From the NCBI GenBank assembly GCA_036971475.1, contig JBAIZL010000006.1, forward strand, positions 7,674,501-7,738,500: a stretch of DNA of 64,000 nucleotides, given 5' to 3'. The DNA comes from Prosapia bicincta (Eukaryota; Arthropoda; Insecta; Hemiptera; Cercopidae). Positions 54,359-64,000 of the stretch are shown here, in pieces; within the stretch, counting starts at the first letter, position 1; every line of letters starts with the position of its first letter. The notes below the pieces were generated by a model. That model was given only the letters and a program-made list of their open reading frames with translations, had not been told where the DNA came from and searched no databases. Made by a program: the position numbers and the translations under genes.

Positions 54359-54410
54359 ATACACACACACACACACACACAAACAAACACCTTTAAACAC
54401 ACATGTACAC
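54359..54410. repeat. (CA)n microsatellite, interrupted
   Basis: CA run decaying into AAACA-type units. The frame that starts just before it and runs to 54628 mixes repeat and unrecognised sequence. Confidence 0.85.
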
Positions 54411-54884
54411 GCACCCAAAAACTTTCTAATAGCTACCACAAAATACTTTCAAGTATAGAGCTTATAATGACACAAACTAAAACAGCTACAAAAGACATGA
54501 ATCAGTATAATTTCCTCGATGTCTTAGAAAGTCGATATAAGAGGGGTGAAAGCATTCTAATGCTCAAATGTGTCGAAAAGAGGGTTGAGGTTTTGGCGGT
54601 GTTTGTAAAAGTATTAAATCCACTATGATAAAATATTTCATTTTGTGTCTGTGTTCTAATACAGCTACACACAATTTATCTTTATTATTTTTTAATAAGA
54701 TATTATATTTAAATCTTATATGGACGAATAAGCATACAGACGTGTAGTGGAACCAGGTAAATACAATTGTAAGTCCGTTGTATTATAGTTTTGTTAGTTT
54801 TCTATCCTTATGTTAGTTGCATCCCAAATGATGATGCCTTTGCTATTGACAGCTATATTAAGCTATATATACAGCTGTATCCAT

Positions 54885-54886
54885 AG

Positions 54887-54928
<42 letters not shown>
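54885..54928. repeat. (TA)n microsatellite
   Basis: TA run preceded by several AGCTATAT units (54848-54885). Confidence 0.95.
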
Positions 54929-54933
<5 letters not shown>

Positions 54934-55990
54934 AAAGTGTTAAAGTGTATCTGTTAACTATCATGTGTACAGGGAAATGTTACACATGTTTCTGGAGTAC
55001 CCCAGATAATAACTATTCATCATATTTTGTTTCTGCTATTATTGTAACTGTGGAGAAGTACGCGCCGCAGTAGAGAGGTGGCTTTCCCTTTGACCCATTC
55101 CTCACTCCCACCTTATGCATCCGTCTGGTCTATAAACTAGATACCCTACATCCTTTTATAATAAATAGGGCGAAAATACGATACGACTGGACGTGACAAT
55201 GGTTCTCACTAGTTGAGTGATTAATGTCCCCTCTGGAGAAAACAATGTAACTATACGCGACATTTAATTAACTATCAGCTACCTCTTGTCAGAACTACAA
55301 AAACTCGTTAATCGCCATTACCTTTAGAAATACCTATATTTATTTTAGAAACATTTATTCTCATTTCCAATATATTTTTCTAAATTTTAAAAGCACGCTC
55401 AAATTCGTTTCGAGTAAAAATAACTAAAAGGGTTTCAAGTTACTTCAAAAAGAAGAGACCAATATCCCCTCATTCATCTCCTGATATTTACCTACAATAT
55501 ATTAAACGTTTACTGTAGCATACAATTTTCAGAATTAATAAGGCGAGAACGACTACGACATTTTTTAACTGAGAAATACACTGAGAAATACACTGAGAAA
55601 GTAAGCTACTTCAGAAGTGTATATATATTTAATAATATATCTACATATTTCTTTATAGATATAAAAATAAATCTCAAGGTTTAAATTCATTACGCAACTT
55701 CTATTCCTATCTTAAACAGATTCCGGAGTTTAAAGCAGTTTTACAAATGAATGCAGACTTTTTTCAGATTTACAATAATTCGTAGCCATCGTTACAAATA
55801 GAAATAACTAAATATTGTAATAAATTTAAACAAGGGACATAAACAAAAAATATTTTGTCATATATTTTATTTTTAGGTAAAAAATATGCATTTCCAATAC
55901 ATTCTAATAAATGATTATAATTAATATAAATAACGTAGCATTTCCTAAATAAACATTTTTCTCTCTTCTAAAACTAAAACTTAATTAATT
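54929..55990. other. non-coding stretch with a small 12-bp tandem repeat
   Basis: ACTGAGAAATAC is repeated nearly three times at about 55568-55600. Otherwise AT-rich with nothing I can name. Confidence 0.55.
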
Positions 55991-56009
55991 TATTTATTGA
56001 ATTAATATT

Positions 56010-56105
56010 TGGAAAAACTTTAATAACATCAAGTGTCATTCAGTACAAGTTGAAAAAAAATGTATTTGAACTTTAATGGATGAATAAAATGAATTTTGTT
56101 AACAT
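56010..56105 (+). repeat. dispersed short repeat family R1, copy 6
   Basis: TAATAACATCAAGTGTCATT, AGTACAAGTTGAAA, GTATTTGAACTTTAATGG and ATGAATAA follow the family core closely. Confidence 0.6.
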
Positions 56106-58350
56106 TTAAAAATTTGAGTGAAGTATATATAAGGGGAGTGTGGACTAATAGCAGAAGTTGAAAAACAACTCTATAATTAGTTTTTAATAAAAATGATAGT
56201 TACTTGGGATAAGTAAAAGAATTCCTTCAGGGATTCTGACAGTGTAGGAAAGCTTTATTCGATTGTTACATCCTTAACTTCATTTCCTTTATAGACTACT
56301 AGCTAATTCTACGTAAACACAACATGACTTTGCTAAAGAAACCTAAATTTAAACTCCTAAATATTGACACCGTAATGTTATGCAGTTTGTCTTTGAATCA
56401 TAAATTTTAAAACCTTACATACAAATATGGAGAAAAATAATACTCAACGTTGGCTAGTTTAACGTTTACATATTTATTATATAATGACTGACGTAGGACA
56501 TTCTTAGTAATTCCAATTGCCAACAATAACCCGAGATAGAGAATAAGAATCGTATGTTTGCATTAAGACACAGTAGGTCTAGGCCTACTCCGTATTCCAG
56601 GTCAGTACTAACGTCACAACCTTATTTACGTAAATACCCTTGCAATATTAAAACTACCCTGGAAACGTTTTCTTATCATGATAAAATTTAAATCTGAGCA
56701 ATATTCTCTTTAATATTTATTATTGATTTGTTTTAATATTTTACTTGAAAAAACACAATAATAATATTCATAGTATTACAGGCGTTAGTTATCTTATTAC
56801 AAATTGGAAAAGAATAAAATATTAAAACTTAAACAAATAATTAAAATTTATTGTCAGTTTGATTTATAGTTACATTTTTTTAATTTGTAATGTATACTTA
56901 ATTTTTTTTTGTTTATTTGTTATTTATTTTAAAACTTCATTTCATATTAAAAGTATGTTTTTCCTGTTTCATACTTTTGCTATTGTATGTTTTATGAACA
57001 CAAATAGCATAGCAAACATGATTAGCGTAAGGTTCATCAAAAAGAAGAAATCTAATTTCCCATCATCCATCATTTGATGATTATTAACTATAATTTAATA
57101 AACGTTTTCGGAAGCAAAGGACTGTTAGAAAAAGGCCGAATTTGACTATAGAACAGCCATTTTTGTTAAAAGTACGTTTCTATGGTAACGGAAATAACAT
57201 ACAACAATGAAGTAGAGTTTATTGTTATGATATAATGATTAAAGTAAAATTTTATTTTAAAATGTCTATAAAATACCATTTTTATATATAATAATATAGC
57301 ACTGTTATTAGTACGATTGCTATAAAGACAAGATAATAATTTTTAATAAACTGACTTCTGTATTGATTAATTCATATTATTAAAAGTCGCTTAATACAAT
57401 TATTAAAATTACTTTTGATATTACAGACGCAATATATAAAGGAATTAGGGACACCAGTAGCCACTAACTATTGGTCATGTGAGGCGCCTGTGTTAACACG
57501 TGGCTGACCTCGAGACACCAAGTAGATGCTGTTAACGTCTGGTGCACGACTCGGATATGACCGCTATAACACTTTGTTCTGAGATGTGATATTGGCTTGC
57601 AGGACTTATAAATATTTTCATCATTAAATTTGCAATTTATGAAATTATTATTTTTCTACAAAAATATTAACTAAAAACGCTAAACTAAATAACTCTAATT
57701 TCTCAAATTTCCCAAATTTATTAAAAGTACTTATATAAACAAATATATAGGTGTAAAAATAAGCTGGCTTGAAAAATAACACATAATCATTATCATATTA
57801 TGTAAAGTTCGACAAAATTACTTGATTGAAGATGTGTTGTTAAAATTATTTGGAACGTTTTTTTTATAGGGAGTTGGGTAAAACAATATATATACAGAGA
57901 ACAATGAAAATATTAAATATTTGTTCTTTAAATCAATGATTAGTAATATATAGTATATTTGTATTGACGTACCTATTCCATAAACGTTTCGAAATTCTGC
58001 GAATAAGACAGTAAAGCGGCGTTGTTTAGTATAAAACTCTACACTGTTTTACAAAGAATCATAAAATCTAATCAGTTTTATGATGGGCTCTTACGTTGAG
58101 GTTATGTTTCAATGTTGTACCTAAGTAATTTCAACTTATTATCATAAAGTGTCCAATATTGTGTGGAAACCATAAGACCACATATTTTGATAAGGTAAAT
58201 TATTATGTTTTTAAAATTTGATTTGCTTTGATATATTTTATTACCTATTTTATAACACAAAAACAAAATATGCATTACAGACAAAACAAAAGCATAAGAA
58301 AATATTTTAATCTTTAAATGTTATATTTAAAATACCATTTCATTAACTCA
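56106..58350. other. AT-rich non-coding stretch
   Basis: Two open frames (56859-57077 plus, 58102-58284 minus) are driven by AT-rich codons and match nothing that I know. No RNA gene is visible. Confidence 0.5.
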
Positions 58351-58356
58351 GTCACT

Positions 58357-58990
58357 ATGGAGCAGTGGGACTTGCAACGTCGAGTATTTGTCTATGACAG
58401 TTTCGTGAAAAGTGGTGAGTCTATTATTGCTACGCAGCGATTGTTTCGTGCGCGGTTTAATGTCGGTCGACATGGACCTGTTCCGAGCCGTAACACAATC
58501 CTCAGATGGGTGGAAAACTTCAGATCAACTGGAAGCATTCTGACTAAGAAGCATCCTGGCCCGGGACACTTCAATGACAGTTCTTAGACGCATGTTTCCT
58601 GGCTGGATTATCTCATGTTTTGGCAATGGTCCTTGGCCTCCCAGGTCTCCCGACTTGTCAGTATGTGACATTTTTTCTGTGGGGGTACCTTATGAACTGT
58701 GTTTATAACCACAAATCACGAAATTTGGAAGAGTTGAAGAAATTGTTGCCGTCTCTGCAGAGATTTTAGTCCGTGTGATGGAGGATTTTGAGAAGAGACT
58801 TGAGTCCTGCATTCGAAAGGATGGACATGACCTTAATGAGATTATTTTTCACAAATAAGTTTGTTAACTAAAATGGGGCAAATAATGAGCTTTGACTTTC
58901 TGTAAATAAACATGCATTAATTTTAAAGTAGGCTGAGTATTATTTCATTAAAAACCGTCTGTCTCCCGTGTGTCACCCTATACAAATTTA
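58357..58990 (+). pseudogene. mariner-type transposase relic, internally deleted
   Basis: The ATG at 58357 opens the N-terminal DNA-binding domain: MEQWDLQRRVFVYDSFVKSG, then GPVPSRNTILRWVENFR, the helix-turn-helix form of arthropod mariner/Tc1-superfamily transposases. The frame stops at 58585-58587. Just after, in another frame, GPWPPRSPDLSVCD (about 58628-58670) is the catalytic-core block that normally lies over 200 residues further on. A final frame ends DGHDLNEIIFHK at 58858. So most of the catalytic domain is deleted and there are at least two further frameshifts. A possible terminal sequence, CGTCTGTCTCCCGTGTGTCA, follows at about 58957, but no partner was seen on the left. Confidence 0.8.
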
Positions 58991-60270
58991 ATAATTTCTA
59001 AAGAATTTAATTTACATTTCTTTTCAACATAATTTATAACAATATTTACAAAGCGGCAAACGTTTCTTATTAGACGACTTTATTTGGAATAGTTCCAATC
59101 TTTTAAATTTTTATAAAAGAGTCGAAAGTTTAAGAGAAAATGTATAATAGGACAAAACGTTTTTAGTATCAACTGAATTACAACGTCCATTATTGAATAA
59201 GTTAAAAATCAGAAGTTTGCAGTTTATGGCAATATAATTATAAACCTAAAATTAAATTTCCACAGCTGATTATAGACACTAAGTACATAAAAGCCTTGGA
59301 AACATACGTCACGATTGTGGGAGAACAATACTAATGCAAGCAATACAATAAATAGGTATCTACAGTTTGTCCTAGCAGAGTTACACGATGCCTACATTTA
59401 TAAACGATTATCACTAAATTTCGTAAGTTTAAACTAACAATACTATCAGACGAGTTTTCCAGTGACGTCGCCTGAATACTTATCTGTATATACTCTCTAT
59501 AGATAAAACATTAAACACTTTAGAGTAAAACAAAGACGACACAAACTTTAGTTAAGTTCCCTTCGGGCTGACATTTAGATTCAGACTTATATCTCACATT
59601 TATCTAACTTCACAAAACTATTTTGCGAATACAAATTCATACTAACTTTATCATTTCACATTAGAAAGTTAGTTCAATATAATTCTTAATTAGTGTGATA
59701 TCATTATCTCCCTTGTCCATTGTACCCAGTTTTAATTTATACGAGCATTATATCATTTTAGTTTCAAGCGAGTAATTGTAATGAAATTAAATTATAAAAT
59801 ATGTTGTTAACGCAATAACGGATGTCACTCTAGCCAAGTATCAAAATGTAACTTAAAGCGATTGCTTAAATCCAAATCCAAGGTTTACATGCAATCTCGT
59901 TCCGCATCGTCCTCTCGCATTTAATGCTCTCTAGGAGGAAAAGGAACGAACCAGGATGGGCTTCCAATTGGCTTACATTGCAGTAAATCTTATATTCATG
60001 CATCAACCTTTCATTACTTCGTGTCAGGTTTTACATTATAAAGTCTTTATTTATTTATAGCTCTTGATTCTTCGTTTTAGAGTTCAAGCTCTTTTATTTC
60101 AGTTTATGTAACATTTAAACACACACTTTTTTCAGATTGTTGGGAGGATCGGTTATTATACCTCCTCATGAAATATGTTGATCTTCATTTGAAATGCTAT
60201 CAAATTTTAAATTTTTTTCCATTCCTTTTATTACTTCACGCTCTCCTTATGTATATCGTGTTCAACATTC
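58991..60270. other. non-coding stretch
   Basis: No open frame over 60 codons. Bases 59880-59980 are GC-richer. Nothing named. Confidence 0.5.
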
Positions 60271-60274
60271 AAAC

Positions 60275-60362
60275 GCTAATAAAATACTTTTTAATCATCT
60301 ACTCAATTTCAAATTTGTTTAACTTGTAGTGGGTAATAACTTGACGATAATATATTATTTTT
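60275..60362 (-). repeat. dispersed short repeat family R1, copy 7
   Basis: In reverse orientation: AATAAAATAC, ATCTACTCAATTTCAAAT, AACTTGTAGTGGGTAATAAC and TTGACGATAATA are complements of the family order. Confidence 0.55.
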
Positions 60363-62580
60363 CAAATTATAATTCAATGAATAAATATAAAAGTTATTTA
60401 ATTTTAGTATTATTTGGGAGAAAAACTTTTTAAAAAGGTACAACGTATGCAATATAGTTATTCGTCCTATTTGTTTCAAAATAATTTATACCATATGATT
60501 ACATAACACACCTTTTAGGTTATGTGGTAGATTATCTGTTTTAACGCATTTGTTATGTTAGTTTATTTATATTAATTGAGGGTAACTAATGAAAAATTAC
60601 TGAAATAAAAATTGTCTTTGTTCACCTCAATCTGAATTGACAATGGAATTACTTTTATATTATTTTTTATATAACATTATAATGAAATGCATGCATATCG
60701 AGCCAATGGCTGGAAGCTAAAAGTAATTGCTTGTTGTGAAATGAGAAACGTATTGTGAATAGAAAAGCCATGGATAAGAATTGGGTTGGTTAGGTACAGC
60801 ACAAAGGAGAGGTTTTATTCAATTCAATTAAGAACAATTTTAATAATTACTGAAATATAATATTTCTAATTAAAATTTGAAAGAGAATAAAATAAATTGT
60901 GGCATTAGTATGACACAATCTTTCATACATTTGTTCATATTTGTTTTATGTCTGAATGTACGTTAACTGAATAATCGTTGATTTCCATATTGAAGGTAAT
61001 TTATGAATTTGATTATTGTAGAGTTTTTGTATGCTAATTTATTGACTTATTTATATCTGTGCATGAATAAAAATGTATTGGTATTTCTTAATTGAAATAC
61101 AAATTGCTTCTTAAACATTGGCGCCCATTTGTTAACTCTTATTTATTGTATATTTAAAGTAATTCGTAGTTTATTGACAGTACAACCTTGTAGACACGTA
61201 TAACTGATAATTATAACTATTACAATTTCGCAGCTACTGATTGAGTCACTAAAGTGTAAACCTAAAAGGTTTATGTTAACATATAACGAGATTACTGCGT
61301 CTTGCTGTCAAAATTACTGCCTGTCAATTTTGCATCTAAAAGTCTTGACACGGCTCCTGCAAGCTGTCAGTAACAATTTCATCTTGTGCTTGATTTTATA
61401 AATAAGCGAGGAAGAAGACCCTCTACCATACAATAAGTCAAACACTATCGCGTAAAAGCATTGTTACGGTTTTACTAAAAACCCGTTTCATACGTCAAGG
61501 TTGGTTACCTGCAGCGGTGATATTGGTATTTATATTTTATAACATTTAGAACTAAAGCTTTGTATAAGTCAAACTACTACAGACAACTATGTCGTAAGGC
61601 ATAACTGGGCGACCTATATACAGTCTGCATCGACAGGGAATAGTTTATAGAAAGCAGCGTAAGTGTTTCAGCTGTCACACTCCTTGACGTCGCCACTTTA
61701 ACTATTCTACCGACCTGACTTGTTGATAGCAACTTGTCTATTGAGCTTAATCGTTTCTTGTTCGAGTTAAAGATAATTATTTATATTCAACCTTGTGTTA
61801 ACTGATAGGTAGTTTCACATTACTACTATAACCTAGCACATCATTTATTTTGTGCATATTTATAACATAAAATAATAAATTTTAAACCAAATTTTGTTTA
61901 TGTCAACAAAAGTATTGCACATTTTGCTATTCTTCTGCTTTCTACTTTCCAACACTATTTTTTTTAGTCCTTTCTTCTTATTTGTTTTTTTCGTTCGGTA
62001 TCATGCCCGGAAACTCCGTTTGCTCTCTTTATTTATTTTCTTCCTTTCATCTGGTTTAGGACAAGTCTGTTTTGTATTGCTACTCATGGTTTTAAATACT
62101 TATCTAAGGGCTTTTTTAAATTTTATTTTTTATCTTCATGCTTCCTTCTTATTCTACGCTTCACCTTTATAATATCTGTGTTTTTGTAGCCTTTAGGCTT
62201 CATACGGGAAGACAAGGATGTTTCTGTGATCGACTACTGCCTTTCTACTGTTTACAAAATGTTCTTGTTTATCAGTAATTTTCTTTCGTCGTCCAAAGGC
62301 GATCAATATTGTTATAAATCTCCAATAAACTGTTTCAACGAACGAGTCTCTGACTGTTTGACTAAAATATATGAACAACGATAATGCAGTTTGTTTTAAT
62401 GCCTATGACGACATTACGTCAACGTTTGCGTCCAGGCTTGGGTAAATATATGACGACAACCCGTCTTGTTTATGTGTGTCTTTCCGATACAATTCTGTAA
62501 CCATTCATCTCACGCTGAATCAATCACTTTCGAGTAAAAAGACGTTTTGTGGTATGAGTCTTTTATCTTGTACTTGTACC
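60363..62580. other. non-coding stretch
   Basis: AT-rich. The frame 61894-62172 is a translation of a pyrimidine-rich tract (phenylalanine, leucine, serine) and looks membrane-like for that reason only. No RNA gene is legible. Confidence 0.5.
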
Positions 62581-62586
62581 ATGTCC

Positions 62587-62790
62587 AATTATAAGTAATT
62601 ATTGCGTAGCTGAGTGAAAACTTGTGAACTTACTTGCTGCCGCGTTTAGTAACATTCGTTTCATTCACAAACCCCTTGGAAAGCTTCGACATTGACTTGA
62701 GTCGACTTCTTCAATGAAACGATTGCATCGAAACCCGTCAGCAAGTAAGTTCAAAATCTCTAACTCAGTTACGCAATAATAACTTATAGC
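62587..62790. mobile_element. fold-back element, imperfect inverted repeat
   Basis: The left arm (about 62590-62672) and right arm (about 62713-62788) are complementary over landmarks such as TAATTATTGCGTAGCTGAGT and ACTCAGTTACGCAATAATAA, GAACTTACTTGCTG and CAGCAAGTAAGTTC, and CGTTTCATT and AATGAAACG. The spacer is about 40 bases. It is non-coding, and its head-to-head layout resembles the other fold-backs in this window. Confidence 0.75.
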
Positions 62791-62799
62791 CTAATCAAT

Positions 62800-63820
62800 G
62801 AATTCAAAATTATTACAAGAAACTTTCACATACAATTACTGTAGATTGCCTTTACGATTTAATTATGTCTATAGAATATTCGAATCTGTCGACAGTTTAT
62901 GTTTTAATGCTACCAAACGTTTGTAATTTCTAAGCACCATGCACTCAGGTAGATTATTCTAAGCTACTCTGTGACTTCCCGCTTAGTCAGTAGATGATTG
63001 AAAGTACTACACTTTTCTTGCATTAAGTACAACAATAGATAAAGTATGTAAATTCTGTGTGGATGCAGTTTGTGTTTCTACATAAACATATTATTTTAAA
63101 CCATATTTAATTAAAATATATTACAAGACCGCCTGTTCCTAGCTAACTGTAACATTCAATAATTAACATGGTCATTATATAAACAATTGTATAAACAATA
63201 AGCATGACTTTGCTTCATAATTAACTAATTGCTTTAGTTTAGTGTGTGATATTTTGTTCGACTAGAAGTAGTAAAAACATAATTCCAGCCATATTAATAA
63301 ACCATGTTTAACAACAATGTTGTATTATCTCACGTTTCCAAAACTGGCTGTAGGAAGAGAATAACACCAGGTAAATAAATATTTACAAGTTAACAAAAAT
63401 ATTTATTACTATTTTCTATTTATTTTTACAAAACTCATTAATTTATATGTTTAACCTTATTCAGTACCATTGCCTAGACGTAGGCTTGTCTACTTGACAA
63501 ATTAAAAAAAAAATTATGTGCAATGATTTATTGTACTTCAGTTTTACTTTTATTGTTGAATCAAGTGCGTAGAGATATTGTAAACACAATAGTTGCATTT
63601 TTATACCTATATCCCCAGAGCAATGAACTAGTCACACCTGGTCTCTGAGAACTCTTTAAACTTAATTTCTACTTGATAAAACCCAGAAAATTAATTCAAG
63701 TAAAAAACTTTAAATATTATTAAACTTTGTGATTCCAAAAATATAGGTGAAAAAACCCCAAAACCACAAAAATTAATCAAAAAATAACAAAAATAAGTTA
63801 CCTAAGATTAATTTCTTGTG
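62800..63820. other. non-coding stretch
   Basis: No open frame over 60 codons and no named repeat. Confidence 0.5.
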
Positions 63821-63824
63821 TACA

Positions 63825-63984
63825 TTTCGATTACAAAGTCATCATCTTCAGAGGTTCCTATTACAAAAGTACAATCTAGAATACAAAGAAAATAATAAAC
63901 TAGACTGACTTGTTAATTTCTTTGTATTTTAGATTGTACTTTTGTAATAGGAACCTCTGAAGATGATGACTTTGTCATCGAAAT
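63825..63984. mobile_element. palindrome with hammerhead-like motif in each arm
   Basis: The left arm (63825-63891) and right arm (63917-63984) are nearly perfect complements around about 25 bases. The right arm ends CTGAAGA (63957-63963), one T, GATGAC, TTT, GTCATC and GAAA (63980-63983). The left arm carries the same on the minus strand (63851-63825), with one mismatch in the stem. This is the layout of the 23037-23317 palindrome but with unrelated sequence, so it comes from a second Penelope-type terminal family. Confidence 0.7.
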
Positions 63985-64000
63985 ATAAACAAAGATTTAA

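Noticed and set aside
54347..54628. 93-codon frame starting at a CA repeat
   Set aside because: The N-terminal third is CA-repeat translation. The rest has no recognisable motif and no supporting context.
61894..62172. 92-codon frame that looks like a membrane protein
   Set aside because: It is a translation of a T-rich pyrimidine tract. Phe, Leu and Ser dominate for compositional reasons, and nothing else supports it.

Overview
This 64 kb window is AT-rich, non-coding eukaryotic DNA. I found no intact cellular protein gene, rRNA or functional tRNA. Insect (or at least arthropod) nuclear DNA is the best guess. The evidence is Penelope-like retroelements with a GIY-YIG endonuclease, a mariner-family relic of a type common in arthropods, a short CCTAA (TTAGG-type) run, and long TA/TG/CA microsatellites. 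I cannot name the species. Nearly every open frame over 60 codons is either a translation of a simple repeat or a transposon relic.

The main large-scale structure is an old, diverged direct duplication. Copy 1 spans about 1.96-31.57 kb and copy 2 about 32.13-43.66 kb. Collinear matches run 1960-3340 with 32133-36600, 5311-5600 with 36610-36860, 20900-21780 with 37060-37980, 23780-26820 with 38120-40930, and 28870-31570 with 40930-43660. Copy 1 is longer because it holds insertions that copy 2 lacks: a solo-LTR-like element (3349-5310), a block at about 5.7-20.9 kb, fold-back elements at about 23 kb, and a 2 kb microsatellite/fold-back block at 26.8-28.9 kb. Copy 2 instead carries a 36-unit, 24-bp minisatellite (33028-33891) where copy 1 has one unit-like sequence.

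The 5.7-20.9 kb block contains TA/TG microsatellites, a 3.7 kb insertion of unknown class whose interior almost lacks C on the plus strand (8921-12586), a TA-flanked inverted-repeat element (13063-13732), a 292-bp tandem duplication, a head-to-head pair of decayed Penelope-like elements (14.64-17.48 kb), and an 880-bp tandem duplication (19.3-21.0 kb).

From 43.66 kb onward the window holds a second Penelope-like relic with an inverted 5' piece, a hAT-like non-autonomous element with a degenerate 8-bp target duplication, an internally deleted mariner-type transposase, dispersed short repeats, and two fold-back structures near the right end.

The most interesting recurring theme is a set of fold-back (inverted-pair) termini. 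Several carry a CTGANGA...GAAA motif that resembles the hammerhead ribozyme core known from Penelope-like elements. Most sit directly against TA/CA microsatellites.
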